Positions 27,339 through 36,935 of a DNA stretch of 64,000 nt are shown here, piece after piece. Source of the stretch: Pseudomonas triticicola (GTDB lineage Bacteria; Pseudomonadota; Gammaproteobacteria; Pseudomonadales; Pseudomonadaceae); NCBI RefSeq assembly GCF_019145375.1, contig NZ_JAHSTX010000001.1, forward strand, positions 719,001 through 783,000, given 5' to 3'. The notes under the pieces are model-generated. The model had not been told where the DNA came from. It saw only the letters and a program-made list of their open reading frames with translations, and did no database searches. Made by a program: the position numbers and the translations under genes. Numbering within the stretch: the first letter of the stretch is position 1; each line of letters opens with the position of its first letter.

Positions 27339-27962
27339 ATGTACCAGCTCTACGGGCACAAGAATTCCGGCGCGGCTGCCATCGAGGCGGCACTGGAGTT
27401 GTGCCAGATCGCCTATCGCTTCATTGATACCGAAGCCAGCGCCGAGGCCGACGAGGCGCTGGGCAAACTCAATCCGTTGAAACAGATACCGACCCTGCAA
27501 CTGCCGGACGGCAGCGCCATGACCGAAAGTGCGGCGATCCTGATTCACCTGGGCCTGACGTTTCCCAAGTCCGGCCTGCTGCCGAGCAAGGCTGCCGATC
27601 GTGATCAGGCGATTCGCGGCCTCGCCTATATCGTCAGCAATTGCTACGCGGCGGTCGGCATCATCGATTACCCCGAGCGCTGGCTGAGCACGCCCGACGA
27701 GAGCGCACGGCAAAATCTGATCGCCGGCACGCGCCAGCGCTTGCACTTCAGTTGGGAGGTGTTTGCCGATCAGTTTTCCGGGGAGCTGTATCTGGATGAT
27801 GAAACGCCCGGCGCACTGGATGTGCTGGCGGCCGTGGTGAGCCGCTGGGCCGGCAGCCGCGAACACCTGCGCCAGACCCGCCCGGGCTTTTATGCGTGGC
27901 TGCAAAGGATCGACCGGCACCCGGTGCTGGCACCGGTGTTTGAGCGGCATTGGCCGGCCTGA
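27339..27962 (+). CDS. Glutathione S-transferase family protein
   Basis: A 207-residue GST. The N-terminal thioredoxin fold has LYGHKNSGAAAIEAALELCQI, LNPLKQIPTLQLPDGSAMTESAAILIHL (the cis-proline and the Glu-Ser pair that binds the glutathione gamma-glutamyl group). The C-terminal all-helical domain ends LQRIDRHPVLAPVFERHWP. There is no clear catalytic Cys, and S10 is the candidate nucleophile-stabilising residue. Substrate unknown; different class from the GST at 16953. Confidence 0.83.
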   Translation: MYQLYGHKNSGAAAIEAALELCQIAYRFIDTEASAEADEALGKLNPLKQIPTLQLPDGSAMTESAAILIHLGLTFPKSGLLPSKAADRDQAIRGLAYIVSNCYAAVGIIDYPERWLSTPDESARQNLIAGTRQRLHFSWEVFADQFSGELYLDDETPGALDVLAAVVSRWAGSREHLRQTRPGFYAWLQRIDRHPVLAPVFERHWPA

Positions 27963-27969
27963 CGGGCGA

Positions 27970-28120
27970 GATCGTTCCCACGCTCTGGGTGGGAATGCCT
28001 CAACGGACGCTCCGCGTTCGGCTTTAGAGGGACGCGGAGCGTCCCGGGCTGCATTCCCACGCAGAGCGTGGGAACGATCATCACTGACCTGGCGCATTCG
28101 CGAGCAGGCTCGCTCTCACA
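27970..28120. repeat. GATCGTTCCCACGC inverted repeat plus a single REP
   Basis: From 27970 to 28079, GATCGTTCCCACGCTCTGGG and its near-complement (CGCAGAGCGTGGGAACGATC) enclose a second inverted pair, GGACGCTCCGCG / CGCGGAGCGTCC. A lone GAGCAGGCTCGCTC unit of the main REP family follows at 28095-28120. Confidence 0.82.
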
Positions 28121-28139
28121 AGGGGTCACGGCGGTGGGC

Positions 28140-28580
28140 TCATTCGCCGCGAATGTACTGCTCCAGCTGTTTGATCAGCTCGGCCTGTTCGGCAATCGCT
28201 TCCTTCACCAGGTCGCCGATCGACAACAGGCCGATCAACTGGCCGTCCTCGACCACCGGCAAGTGGCGCAGGCGTTTGTCCGACATGATGCCCAGGCAAG
28301 TATCGACGGTTTGCCGGGTGTCGACGGTGATCACGTCCTTGACCATGATGTCGCGCACTGGCGTACCGACCGAAGAGCGTCCGTGCAGCACCAGTTTGCG
28401 TGCATAGTCACGCTCGCTGATGATGCCGACCACTTTGTCGTCTTCGACCACCAGCAAGGCGCCGACGTTTTTCTCGGCCATCTTCATCAGCGCTTCGAGC
28501 ACCATGTGATCGGGTTTGATCTGGTGCACTTCCTGATTTTTCTGATCTTTGAGCTTGAGCAGTTGGGCGACGGTCTTCAT
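28140..28580 (-). CDS. CBS-domain protein (tandem CBS pair)
   Basis: A 146-residue soluble protein consisting almost entirely of two CBS motifs (about 17-70 and 78-130), with VVGIISERDYARKLVL and RHLPVVEDGQLIGLLSIGDLVKEAI. Bateman-module pairs bind adenine nucleotides and act as energy or redox sensors. No attached catalytic domain is present, so it is a stand-alone regulator with an unknown partner. A short coiled tail (AIAEQAELIKQLEQYI) may mediate dimerisation. Confidence 0.87.
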   Translation of the reverse strand: MKTVAQLLKLKDQKNQEVHQIKPDHMVLEALMKMAEKNVGALLVVEDDKVVGIISERDYARKLVLHGRSSVGTPVRDIMVKDVITVDTRQTVDTCLGIMSDKRLRHLPVVEDGQLIGLLSIGDLVKEAIAEQAELIKQLEQYIRGE

Positions 28581-28746
28581 GGCGGTTACTCAGGTGTTGT
28601 CGTTGTTCATCAAGCATCGTAGACGCAGCCGCGCAGAGCAAGGTGGCAAAGCGGCAGTTAGCGTGCAAAAAACGCCATTTGCCGGAAAAAACATCTTTGT
28701 ATCGGTAAATGAAGCATCTGTGGCCAAGGGATTTTATCTGTAACAA

Positions 28747-28890
28747 GGGTATTTATCTCTGGCAGAGGATTTATCTGTGGTGATGGGATTTATCTGTGGC
28801 GAGGGGATTTATCCCCGCTGGCCGCGAAGCGGCCCCGCTTTTAATGAAAGGGCCTGCTGCGCAGGCCAAAGGGGATAAATCCCTAGCCAC
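28747..28890. repeat. GGGATTTATC repeats: short tandem array plus inverted element
   Basis: From about 28747 to 28812, three to four imperfect 18-20 bp tandem copies of GGGATTTATCTGTGGCGA run into an inverted-repeat element (GGCGAGGGGATTTATCCCCG ... GGGGATAAATCC) reaching 28890. A second member of the inverted element is at 32675. The whole 28581-28935 gap (355 bp) contains no other recognisable feature apart from the polB leader. Confidence 0.75.
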
Positions 28891-28935
28891 AAATGCTGCG
28901 TAGAATGGCGCTCTGATTGAAACGTTGAGGTCGCA

Positions 28936-31299
28936 GTGGTGGATTTACAGCAGGGCTTCGTCCTGACCCGGCATTGGCGCGATACGCCGGCCGGCACCGA
29001 AGTCGAGTTCTGGCTGGCGACGGACGCCGGGCCGCGCCGCGTGCGTCTGGCGCATCAGCCGTCGGTCGCATTTATTCCCGCCGCACAGCGAGAAGCAGCC
29101 GAGCGTCTGCTGCACGATGAAAAGAATGTGGAGCTGCGATCGTTGGCCTTGCTCGATTTCCAGCATCGTCCGGTGCTCGGTCTGTATTGCCAGCAGCACG
29201 GCCAGTTGATGCGCCTCGAAACCGCGCTCAACCGCGCCGGCGTCGACGTCTTTGAAGCCGACGTGCGTCCACCGGAACGCTATCTGATGGAGCGCTTCAT
29301 CACCGCGCCGGTGCTGTTTGGCGGCACGCCTGATGCTGACGGCGTACTGATCAACGCCCAACTGAAACCCGACCCCACTTACCGGCCGAAACTGCGCTTG
29401 GTCTCACTCGACATCGAAACTACCGAAAACGGCGAGCTGTATTCCATCGCGCTGGAAGGCTGTGGCGAGCGGCAGGTGTACATGCTCGGCACGCCGAACG
29501 GCGACGCCAGCATTGTCGATTTCGACCTCGAATACTGCGATTCGCGCACGCTCATTCTGAAGAAGCTCAACGACTGGTTCGCCCGCCACGACCCTGACGC
29601 GATCATTGGCTGGAACGTCGTGCAGTTCGATTTGCGCATCCTCCATGAACATGCGCGGCGTCTTGGCGTGCCGCTGAAGATCGGTCGTGGCGGCGAAGAA
29701 ATGCAGTGGCGCGAGCACGGCAGCCGCAATCACTACTTCGCCTCGGCAGCGGGGCGGCTGATCATCGATGGTATCGAGTCGTTGCGTTCGGCGACCTGGA
29801 GTTTTCCCTCGTTCAGCCTGGAAAACGTCGCGCAGACCCTGCTCGACGAAGGCAAGGCGATCAACAACCCGTACCAGCGCATGGACGAGATCAACCGCAT
29901 GTTCGCCGAAGACAAACCGGCGCTGGCCAAATACAACCTCAAGGACTGCGAGCTGGTTACGCGGATTTTCGCCAAGACCGAACTGCTGACGTTTTTGCTC
30001 GAACGCGCCAGCGTTACCGGACTGCCGGCCGACCGCAGCGGCGGTTCGGTTGCCGCGTTCACCCATTTGTACATGCCGTTGATGCACCGTCAGGGCTTCG
30101 TTGCGCCCAATCTGGGCACCAATCCACCGCAGGCCAGCCCCGGCGGGTTTGTCATGGATTCACGCCCGGGGCTTTACGAATCGGTGTTGGTCCTCGATTA
30201 CAAAAGCCTCTACCCGTCGATCATTCGCACCTTTCTGATCGACCCGGTGGGCTTGATCGAGGGCCTGCAACACCCGGACGACGCCGACTCGGTAGCGGGT
30301 TTTCGTGGCGCACGCTTCTCGCGCACCCGGCATTGTCTGCCGTCCATCGTGGCGCGAGTGGCCGAAGGGCGCGAGACCGCCAAGCGTGAGCACAACGCGC
30401 CGTTGTCCCAGGCGTTGAAAATCATCATGAACGCCTTCTACGGTGTGCTCGGCTCCAGTGGTTGCCGGTTTTTCGATACCCGGCTGGCCTCGTCGATCAC
30501 CTTGCGGGGCCACGAAATCATGCTGCGCACCCGCCAGTTAATCGAAGAGCAGGGCCATGCGGTGATTTACGGCGACACCGATTCAACCTTCGTCTGGCTG
30601 CGCAGTCTGCACGGTCAGGATGAAGCAGCGCAGATCGGCCATGCGCTGGTCAAGCACGTCAACGATTGGTGGCGCACGCATGTGCGCGAGGAATATGGGC
30701 TGGAAAGCGCGCTGGAATTGCAGTTCGAGATTCACTACAAGCGCTTCCTGATGCCGACGATTCGCGGCGCCGAGGAGGGCAGCAAGAAGCGCTACGCCGG
30801 TCTGGTCACCCGCGCCGATGGCAGCGAGGAAATGGTCTACAAAGGCCTGGAAACCGTGCGCACCGACTGGTCGCTGCTGGCCCGGCAATTTCAGCAAGAA
30901 CTGTATGAGCGGATCTTTCAGCGCAAGCCGTACCAGGATTATGTGCGCGATTACGTGCGCAAGACCCTCGCCGGCGAGTTCGACGATCGGCTGATCTACC
31001 GCAAGCGTCTGCGCCGCACCCTCGACGACTACGAACGCAACGTACCGCCGCACGTCCGCGCCGCGCGGCTCGCCGATGACTACAACGCCGAGCAGGGTCG
31101 GCCCCGGCAGTATCAGAACGGCGGCTGGATCAGCTACGTCATCACCCTGGCCGGCCCGGAGCCGCTGGAGGTACGCCGCGCCGCCATCGACTACGACCAC
31201 TACATCACGCGACAGCTGCAACCGGTGGCGGATGCGATTCTGCCGTTTGTCGACGACGACTTCTCAACCCTGATCGGTGGGCAACTGGGCCTGTTTTGA
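28936..31299 (+). CDS. polB: DNA polymerase II (family B)
   Basis: A 787-residue family B polymerase. The 3'-5' exonuclease motifs are [13 protein letters not shown] (Exo I, D/E at about 157-159), [14 protein letters not shown] (Exo II) and [10 protein letters not shown] (Exo III). Polymerase motifs are [15 protein letters not shown] (A), [20 protein letters not shown] (B) and [11 protein letters not shown] (C), all intact. It is a damage-tolerant repair polymerase, usually LexA-regulated; I found no convincing LexA box just upstream. The start is GTG, with two consecutive in-frame GTGs (28936 and 28939). Its 3' end overlaps the convergent DUF1810 gene by 36 bp. Confidence 0.95.
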   Translation: MVDLQQGFVLTRHWRDTPAGTEVEFWLATDAGPRRVRLAHQPSVAFIPAAQREAAERLLHDEKNVELRSLALLDFQHRPVLGLYCQQHGQLMRLETALNRAGVDVFEADVRPPERYLMERFITAPVLFGGTPDADGVLINAQLKPDPTYRPKLRLVSLDIETTENGELYSIALEGCGERQVYMLGTPNGDASIVDFDLEYCDSRTLILKKLNDWFARHDPDAIIGWNVVQFDLRILHEHARRLGVPLKIGRGGEEMQWREHGSRNHYFASAAGRLIIDGIESLRSATWSFPSFSLENVAQTLLDEGKAINNPYQRMDEINRMFAEDKPALAKYNLKDCELVTRIFAKTELLTFLLERASVTGLPADRSGGSVAAFTHLYMPLMHRQGFVAPNLGTNPPQASPGGFVMDSRPGLYESVLVLDYKSLYPSIIRTFLIDPVGLIEGLQHPDDADSVAGFRGARFSRTRHCLPSIVARVAEGRETAKREHNAPLSQALKIIMNAFYGVLGSSGCRFFDTRLASSITLRGHEIMLRTRQLIEEQGHAVIYGDTDSTFVWLRSLHGQDEAAQIGHALVKHVNDWWRTHVREEYGLESALELQFEIHYKRFLMPTIRGAEEGSKKRYAGLVTRADGSEEMVYKGLETVRTDWSLLARQFQQELYERIFQRKPYQDYVRDYVRKTLAGEFDDRLIYRKRLRRTLDDYERNVPPHVRAARLADDYNAEQGRPRQYQNGGWISYVITLAGPEPLEVRRAAIDYDHYITRQLQPVADAILPFVDDDFSTLIGGQLGLF

Positions 31300-31734
31300 G
31301 TCGAGCAGTTGCAGCGTCCATTCATCGAGAATGCCGTGGAAGTACCGCTCCAGCGCCTGATGGAACAGACTGTCCTCGGCGCTGAACTGGGCGAACAGGG
31401 TCATCGAAGAATGAAATTTCAGGTCATCGGGATGGCCAAACATTTCTGCAATCGAGCGCTGCGGCACATTCAGCACCAGTTGCGTGCAGGTGCGCAGCCG
31501 CGCCCCGAGCAGGTCGTGGACCAGATAGGCCCGGGCTTCCTCGGCTGAACCGATGGCGAAGCGGCGGGCCATTTCGCTGCCGCCCAATCCGGCGAACTGC
31601 GGGAAGACGAACCACATCCAGTGGCTGCGCTTGCGGCCTGTCTCGAGTTCACGCTGGACCCGTTCGAACACCGGATCCTGTGCCTGGACAAAACGTTGCA
31701 GGTTGTACGGGTCTTGCAGATCTGTGCTTCTCAT
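31264..31734 (-). CDS. DUF1810-family protein
   Basis: A 156-residue soluble protein. [44 protein letters not shown] is the hallmark of the DUF1810 family (calpastatin-like in some databases), followed by [22 protein letters not shown]. Function unknown. Its C-terminal 12 codons overlap the 3' end of polB on the opposite strand, so the two genes constrain each other's termination. The aldo/keto reductase gene starts upstream on the same strand, 24 bp away. Confidence 0.83.
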   Translation of the reverse strand: MRSTDLQDPYNLQRFVQAQDPVFERVQRELETGRKRSHWMWFVFPQFAGLGGSEMARRFAIGSAEEARAYLVHDLLGARLRTCTQLVLNVPQRSIAEMFGHPDDLKFHSSMTLFAQFSAEDSLFHQALERYFHGILDEWTLQLLDSKQAQLPTDQG

Positions 31735-31758
31735 CGCGAAGCCCTCGCAGTCGGCAGC

Positions 31759-32580
31759 TCAGACCATGGCCAGGCGCTGCTTGCGTTGTGGCGCCGGGAA
31801 CACTTTGTCCAGCGCCGCCAGATCCCCGGCGTCCAGTTGCAACTGGGCCGCCTCGGCATTGAGTTGCACATGCTCGGGGCGCACAGCTTTGGGAATCGCA
31901 ATCACGCCGTCCTGACGCAGGAGCCACGCCAGTGAAATCTGCGCCGGGGTGGCGTTGTAACGACTGGCAATGTCTTGCAGTACCGGCTCGGCGAGCATCG
32001 CGCCGCCCTGGCCGATCGGACAGTACGCCATCAACGGCAGGCGCTGATGCTGGCACCACGGCAGCAGATCGAATTCGATGCCGCGCTCCTCGAGGTTGTA
32101 CAACACCTGATTGGTGGCGCAGGCCGAGCTGGACAGTTCTTCGAGATCGTCGACATCGAAATTCGACACGCCCCAACGGCCGATCTTTCCGTCCTCGCGC
32201 AGACGCTCGAAGGCTTCGACGGTTTCCTCCAGCGGATACTGACCGCGCCAGTGCAGCAGATACAGATCGATGTAGTCGGTGCCGAGCCGACGCAAACTGC
32301 GCTCGCAGGCTTGCGGGATGCCCTGGCGGCTGGCGTTGTGCGGGTAGACCTTGCTGACCAGAAAGACTTGATCGCGCAGACCGGCAATGGCTTCGCCGAC
32401 CACCGTTTCGGCACCGCCCTCGCCGTACATCTCGGCAGTGTCGATCAGGCTCATGCCCAGCTCGATGCCGCTGCGCAGCGCAGCCACTTCACGGCTGTGC
32501 GCCGAACGATCCTCGCCCATGCGCCAGGTGCCCTGGCCAATCACGGGAACCTGCACGCCGGCCAACTCAAGGGTACGCAT
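31759..32580 (-). CDS. Aldo/keto reductase
   Basis: A 273-residue NADPH-dependent oxidoreductase with a TIM-barrel fold. Signature stretches are MSLIDTAEMYGEGGAETVVGEAI (Asp and the catalytic Tyr), VSKVYPHNASRQGIPQACERSLRRLGTDYIDLYLLHWRG (catalytic Lys and His) and VIAIPKAVRPEHVQLNAEAAQLQL (NADP-phosphate binding). Substrate unknown. It is in a likely two-gene unit with the downstream DUF1810 gene. Confidence 0.88.
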   Translation of the reverse strand: MRTLELAGVQVPVIGQGTWRMGEDRSAHSREVAALRSGIELGMSLIDTAEMYGEGGAETVVGEAIAGLRDQVFLVSKVYPHNASRQGIPQACERSLRRLGTDYIDLYLLHWRGQYPLEETVEAFERLREDGKIGRWGVSNFDVDDLEELSSSACATNQVLYNLEERGIEFDLLPWCQHQRLPLMAYCPIGQGGAMLAEPVLQDIASRYNATPAQISLAWLLRQDGVIAIPKAVRPEHVQLNAEAAQLQLDAGDLAALDKVFPAPQRKQRLAMV

Positions 32581-32674
32581 TCAAACCTCCTGGCTTAAAG
32601 AGTCGATATCTTTAGTGGGCAGCAGGATAGGGCAAGGGTTCCCGGAAGGAAGCCAAGGATGAACCCAGATCAAT

Positions 32675-32823
32675 TGTGGCGAGGGGATTTAGTGGCGAGG
32701 GGATTTATCCCCGCTGGGCTGCGAAGCAGCCCCAAAAGCCTGCAACAGAACGCTGTCTGATACAGCGCGTGTTGCAGGATCGGGGCTGCTTCGCAGCCCA
32801 GCGGGGATGAATCCCCTCGCCAC
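32675..32823. repeat. Inverted GGCGAGGGGATTTATCCCCG element
   Basis: The left arm has GGCGAGGGGATTTATCCCCG, then CTGGGCTGCGAAGCAGCCCC; the right arm is the near-complement, ending GAATCCCCTCGCCACA. The left end carries an extra partial copy (GTGGCGAGGGGATTTA), a small tandem duplication. Confidence 0.82.
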
Positions 32824-32840
32824 AGGGGGAGCATGGCAGG

Positions 32841-33989
32841 TTACTTGGCGGAGAACTTGAGGATCACGCTTTGGGTATACGTCTGCCCCGGATCAAGCCG
32901 CGTGCTCGGGAAGTCCGGCTGGTTCGGCGAATCCGGGTAGTGCTGGGTCTCGAGGGTGAATGCGCCCCAGTGTGGATAGACCTTGCCGCCCTTGCCCTTG
33001 ACCGTGCCGTCGAGGAAGTTGCTGGTGTAGAACTGCACGCCCGGCTCGCTGGTGAACAGTTGCAGGACGCGTCCGGATTGCGGGTCGCTGACTTCGGTAG
33101 CGAGCTTGCTGACATCGCCCTTGGTGTCCAGCGCCCAGTTGAAATCGAAGCCGCCCTGTTTCGGCTCGGCGAATTTCAGCTGCGGATGATCAGCCTTGAT
33201 GTGCGTGCCGATCGCCGTCGGTTTGCTGAAGTCCATCGGCGTACCGGCGACAGGCGCCAGCTCCCCGGTCGGGATCAGTTTCGCGGTGACCGGGGTGTAA
33301 TGGCTGGAGTTGATCATGGCGACTTGCTTGAGAATGTCGCCATTGCCGGCACCGGCCAGGTTGAAGTAGCTGTGGTTGGTCAGGTTGAGCACGGTCGGCT
33401 TGTCGGTGCTGGCCTTGTAGTCGATGCGCAGCTCGTTGTTGTCGGTCAGGCGATAGGTGACTTCGGTGGTCAGATTGCCCGGGAAACCCATCTCGCCGTC
33501 GGCCGAGAGGTAGGTAAGGGTTACGCCCACCGAATCCTTGTCCTTGGTTTCCCTGGCCTTCCAGACTTTCTTGTCGAAACCTTCGGGGCCGCCGTGCAGG
33601 GCGTTGGATTTGTCGTTCTGCGGCACTTGATAGCGCTTGCCATCGAGTTCGAAAGCACCTTCGGCCAAACGGTTGCCGAAGCGGCCGATGGTCGCGCCGA
33701 AGTACGCGGTGCCTTTCTGATAGCCCTGCACATCGTCAAAACCCAAGACGACGTCGTCGAACTTGCCGTGTTTGTCAGCGACTTTCAGCGCTTGCAGGGT
33801 CGCGCCGTAGGTAATCACGGTGGCTTGCATGCCGTGGCTGTTGCGCAGGATGTACTGTTCGACAGGCGTGCCGTCATTGGTTTTGCCGAAGGCTTTGTGT
33901 TCGGCGGTCAGGCCCGCCGCGTTGGCGGAAAGGGTAGCGATCATCAGGGACAGTCCGAGGCCGGAGAGCAGGTGACGGGATTGAAGCAT
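32841..33989 (-). CDS. Exported aldose 1-epimerase (galactose mutarotase)
   Basis: A 382-residue enzyme interconverting alpha and beta anomers of aldoses. A signal peptide (MLQSRHLLSGLGLSLMIATLSANA) shows export. The GalM family motifs are present: RFGNRLAEGAFELDGK, NALHGGPEGFDKKVW (catalytic-region His), NLTNHSYFNLAGAGNGDI (catalytic His) and the C-terminal VQFYTSNFLDG (with catalytic Glu nearby). ATG 33989 gives the signal peptide. The periplasmic location is unlike cytosolic GalM and suggests action on sugars before uptake. Confidence 0.87.
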   Translation of the reverse strand: MLQSRHLLSGLGLSLMIATLSANAAGLTAEHKAFGKTNDGTPVEQYILRNSHGMQATVITYGATLQALKVADKHGKFDDVVLGFDDVQGYQKGTAYFGATIGRFGNRLAEGAFELDGKRYQVPQNDKSNALHGGPEGFDKKVWKARETKDKDSVGVTLTYLSADGEMGFPGNLTTEVTYRLTDNNELRIDYKASTDKPTVLNLTNHSYFNLAGAGNGDILKQVAMINSSHYTPVTAKLIPTGELAPVAGTPMDFSKPTAIGTHIKADHPQLKFAEPKQGGFDFNWALDTKGDVSKLATEVSDPQSGRVLQLFTSEPGVQFYTSNFLDGTVKGKGGKVYPHWGAFTLETQHYPDSPNQPDFPSTRLDPGQTYTQSVILKFSAK

Positions 33990-34027
33990 GGTTGACCTTC
34001 CTTTTTGTTGTTGTTTTCGCATTGACC

Positions 34028-34116
34028 GTAGGAGCTGCCGAAGGCTGCGATCTTTTGATCTTGATCTTGATTTTTAGAAGCTAGATCAAAAGATCGCAGC
34101 CTTCGGCAGCTCCTAC
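34028..34116. repeat. Inverted repeat, GATCGCAGCCTTCGGCAGCTC family, copy 2
   Basis: GTAGGAGCTGCCGAAGGCTG and the complementary AGCCTTCGGCAGCTCCTAC flank an AT-rich centre in which TTGATC/GATCAA cores face each other. The arms are nearly perfect, making a long potential hairpin. Confidence 0.88.
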
Positions 34117-34327
34117 ATGTCACTAGTCATGCTATTAGAGTCGAGAGAGAAGATTTATAGCGGATTTACCGCTGTTGGCAAATATAAAGTCCGACTAATT
34201 GATATGGCGAAAAGCACCGAAGGTCGGCTCACCGCCCGGGCACTGCACTTTTTCGCAATCGGCGGCTCTATGCATGGCCAGGATGCGGTGACTCCCGCCG
34301 CACAGGAATGTGCCTCTCCGAGACTTC
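34117..34327. other. Non-coding, AT-rich spacer before lipoprotein gene
   Basis: The stretch 34117-34230 is clearly more AT-rich than its surroundings (GAGAGAAGATTTATAGCGG, GGCAAATATAAAGTCC). An open frame runs across it into the lipoprotein gene in another phase, but has no protein-like composition. It probably holds the promoter of the downstream gene; no specific motif is claimed. Confidence 0.4.
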
Positions 34328-35077
34328 ATGCCGAGTGTTTTTGCCCTGATCACCGTCGCTCACCGCCGCCCGTGCCTGCTGCTGGCCTGCCTGTTGTCGC
34401 TGTTGCTCAGCGGCTGCAGCCACCAGAACGGCAACGGATTTTTCAATCAGATGCGTGAAGGGCAGCCGCAGGAATTTCTGCAGACCAGCGTCGACCGCAT
34501 GGCCACCCTGGCGATGCGCGACAACCTCGACAGCCTCTATCGATTGATGGGCAAGCTTTACCTGCGCAACCCGGAAGAACTGCGCAAATCCGGTTTCCTC
34601 ACCGTCAACGCCGCCGTGAAACAGGTGCGCCTCGCTGTCGAGCAACAGCAGCCGTTGCCCGTGCTGGGCGGGCGCAAGGACCTGGCGGCGCTGAGCTATG
34701 CGATGAGTCCGGAATTCCTCGGCGACCGCGTCGGCGCGTTCATCTATGCGATCGGCAGCATGCTGGTTACCGCCCACGGCAATCGCACCGAGTTCTACAT
34801 GACCGACGCGATCAACCCGACGTTCGTGCACAACGCCGCGCGCAACATCGAAAAAGCCATGTGGATTTTGTCGCAACGGCAGAACAAGGAAGGCCAGCCG
34901 TTGCTGTTCTCCAACGAAATCTCGGAGGAGGGCAGCAACCTCAGCTTCGCCACCGAATTCAGCAAAATCGTCGCGCGCCTGGATCTGCTCACGCAGATGC
35001 TCGATGAGCGCTATCGCAGGATCGGCCTGAATTACGCGCAGAGCCTGCTGTTCTTGAATTTCCTGCCGGTGCAGTGA
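34328..35077 (+). CDS. Predicted lipoprotein of unknown function
   Basis: A 249-residue protein with an N-terminal signal and lipobox (LLACLLSLLLSGC, cysteine at about residue 30), so probably membrane-anchored. The remainder is helical (DSLYRLMGKLYLRNPEELRKSG, YIAIGSMLVTAHGN-like hydrophobic segments, FVHNAARNIEKAMWILSQR) with no motif I recognise. ATG 34328 gives a normal signal peptide; GTG 34310, preceded by CACAGGAAT, is an equally possible start. Confidence 0.7.
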   Translation: MPSVFALITVAHRRPCLLLACLLSLLLSGCSHQNGNGFFNQMREGQPQEFLQTSVDRMATLAMRDNLDSLYRLMGKLYLRNPEELRKSGFLTVNAAVKQVRLAVEQQQPLPVLGGRKDLAALSYAMSPEFLGDRVGAFIYAIGSMLVTAHGNRTEFYMTDAINPTFVHNAARNIEKAMWILSQRQNKEGQPLLFSNEISEEGSNLSFATEFSKIVARLDLLTQMLDERYRRIGLNYAQSLLFLNFLPVQ

Positions 35078-35227
35078 GCCCCGCAGGTTTGCTGTAGCGC
35101 AAAGATCCACTGTGGGATCTGCGGTGAATTCGATATGGCATAACGATAGACCGCATCGATATATGTGGTTATAAGAAAAATCGCTATGCTGCGGGCCAGA
35201 TTTTCCTGTCGTTTTCTGGACGTTTGA

Positions 35228-36013
35228 ATGGAATTGGCAAATTTCGGCCTGGTGATTGCCGGGCTGGTGGTGGGGTTTATCGTAGGCATGACCGGTGTCG
35301 GCGGCGGTTCGTTGATGACGCCGATCCTGCTGTGGTTCGGCATCAACCCGGCGACGGCGGTGGGTACCGACCTGCTGTACGCCGCAATCACCAAATCCAG
35401 CGCCGTCCTCGTTCACAGGAAGAACAAGAACATCGACTGGGCCATCACCGGCTGGCTGACCCTCGGCAGTGTGCCGGCGGTGGCCATGACCCTGTGGTTC
35501 CTCAGCACCCTGCACACCGCGCCGGACGCGATGAACGCCATCATCAAACAGGCGCTCGGCTTCGTCCTCTTCGCCACCGCCCTGGCAATCTTCTTCAAGA
35601 AACGCTTGCTCGAATTCGCCCACAAACGCGCGGGTGGCAACTACAACCCGAGCGGTTCGCGGCTTAACGTGATGACGGTGATCACCGGTCTGATCCTCGG
35701 CACCATGGTCGCCCTGACCTCGATCGGCGCCGGCGCACTGGGCACCGTCGCCTTGTTTATCCTTTACCCACTGCTGCCAACCCGCCGCCTGGTCGGCACC
35801 GAAATCGCCCACGCCGTACCCCTGACCCTCGTCGCCGGCCTCGGCCACGCAAGCATGGGCAACATGGACTGGGGCGTGCTGGGCTTCCTGCTGATGGGCT
35901 CGCTGCCCGGCATCTGGCTCGGCAGCCACCTGACCGGACGCATCTCCGACGAAGTCCTGCGCCCGTGCCTGGCGACGATGCTGGTGTTGATTGGTTACAA
36001 GTTGGCGTTCTGA
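35228..36013 (+). CDS. TSUP (TauE/SafE) family membrane permease
   Basis: A 261-residue polytopic membrane protein with about eight helices arranged as two repeats. The glycine-rich first repeat VIAGLVVGFIVGMTGVGGGSLMTPILLWFGINPATAVGTDLLYAAITK and its second-half counterpart (MVALTSIGAGALGTVALFILYPLLPTRRLVGTEIAHAVPLT) are diagnostic of TauE/SafE exporters of sulfite or organosulfonates. Actual substrate unknown. The upstream sequence has an AT-rich stretch (ATATATGTGGTTATAAGAAA) suited to a promoter. Confidence 0.87.
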   Translation: MELANFGLVIAGLVVGFIVGMTGVGGGSLMTPILLWFGINPATAVGTDLLYAAITKSSAVLVHRKNKNIDWAITGWLTLGSVPAVAMTLWFLSTLHTAPDAMNAIIKQALGFVLFATALAIFFKKRLLEFAHKRAGGNYNPSGSRLNVMTVITGLILGTMVALTSIGAGALGTVALFILYPLLPTRRLVGTEIAHAVPLTLVAGLGHASMGNMDWGVLGFLLMGSLPGIWLGSHLTGRISDEVLRPCLATMLVLIGYKLAF

Positions 36014-36199
36014 TTCGACCTGGAGAAAACACTTCCAATGCAGCGGCCTTAGGGATGTGCCGATGATCGCTTGCGTCATGTTGCGCAAAGTTCTCCCTGA
36101 CCTAAGCTTCTGACAGGGCAATGCCTTTTTGCCAGACGCCGCCGGAACAATCGCCACGATGCGCAATCAGTAGTGCGTGGATATCAAAAGGAGATGCGC

Positions 36200-36763
36200 A
36201 TGCTCATCAGGTCCCTGACCCTGACCCTCTTGCTGGCAATCGCCGGCCCCCTGTTCGCCGCCGACAGCGATTCACCCCTGGCCGGGGACGTGGGCCGCGC
36301 CCGCCCGCTGATCGTGATTGCGCAAAGCACCGTCGACCCGGTGTGGCTGAGCCTGAAAAAGTCGCTGGAAGACCCCGCCAACAAAAAGGGCGTCACCGAC
36401 CGCAACATCAAGGTCTACACCATCCTCAGCATGTCCGGCCAGCTCGACGGCAAGGACATGGGCCAGCAGGACACCATGGCCCTGCTGCGTTCGCTGAAGC
36501 TCGGTGCCGGCGCTTATCCAAAAGTGTTCCTGGTGGGCAAGGACGGCGAAACCAAGCTCTCCGCCTCGGGTGATGAAGCCAAGGCATTGAGCCTGGCGAA
36601 AATCTTCGAAACCATCGACGCCATGCCCATGGCCGAAAAAGAAGCCGCCGCTGCGGCCGCCGCCGCACAAACGCCTGCCGCCACCGAGCCGGAACCGGCC
36701 AAAGGCGCGAAGGGCAGCAAACCGGCGAAACCAAGCAAACCACCGCAGATGCCGGATGATTGA
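36200..36763 (+). CDS. DUF4174-family exported protein with low-complexity tail
   Basis: A 187-residue protein: signal peptide (MLIRSLTLTLLLAIAGPLFAA), a DUF4174-type domain (RPLIVIAQSTVDPVWLSLKKSLED ... VFLVGKDGETKLSA ... IFETIDAMPMAEKE), resembling a thioredoxin-like fold without a CxxC, and a C-terminal tail of Ala-rich then Pro/Lys-rich low complexity (AAAAAAAAQTPAATEPEP, KPAKPSKPPQ). I chose ATG 36200 because AAAAGGAG lies 6 bases upstream; ATG 36194 is too close to it. Function unknown. A strong terminator follows. Confidence 0.75.
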   Translation: MLIRSLTLTLLLAIAGPLFAADSDSPLAGDVGRARPLIVIAQSTVDPVWLSLKKSLEDPANKKGVTDRNIKVYTILSMSGQLDGKDMGQQDTMALLRSLKLGAGAYPKVFLVGKDGETKLSASGDEAKALSLAKIFETIDAMPMAEKEAAAAAAAAQTPAATEPEPAKGAKGSKPAKPSKPPQMPDD

Positions 36764-36794
36764 TTGCGCGTTGCGTGAGTGAAGCAAAATCCCT

Positions 36795-36829
36795 GTGGGA
36801 GCTGGCAAACCAGCTCCCACATTTTTTTG
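36795..36829 (+). terminator. Rho-independent terminator of the DUF4174 gene
   Basis: GTGGGAGCTGG-CAAA-CCAGCTCCCAC followed by ATTTTTTT: an 11-bp perfect stem with a T-run, 31 bp after the stop codon. Its stem begins like the common REP (GTGGGAGC), so it may derive from one. Confidence 0.88.
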
Positions 36830-36847
36830 TGAAGTGCACAGTTCAAA

Positions 36848-36935
36848 TGTGGGAGCGAGCCTGCTCGCGATAGCGGTTTTTCAGGCGCTGAAAGGTGACT
36901 GATCGAGCGCATTCGCGAGCAGGCTCGCTCCCACA
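36848..36935. repeat. REPIN, GTGGGAGCGAGC family
   Basis: Inverted REP pair just downstream of the terminator, in the 567-bp gene-free stretch 36764-37330. Confidence 0.92.

Noticed and set aside
28896..28935. LexA box before polB
   Set aside because: No CTG-N10-CAG dyad of acceptable quality is visible just upstream of the start.
34117..34458. 113-codon frame before the lipoprotein gene
   Set aside because: It overlaps the lipoprotein in another phase, has no family character and shifts composition midway.
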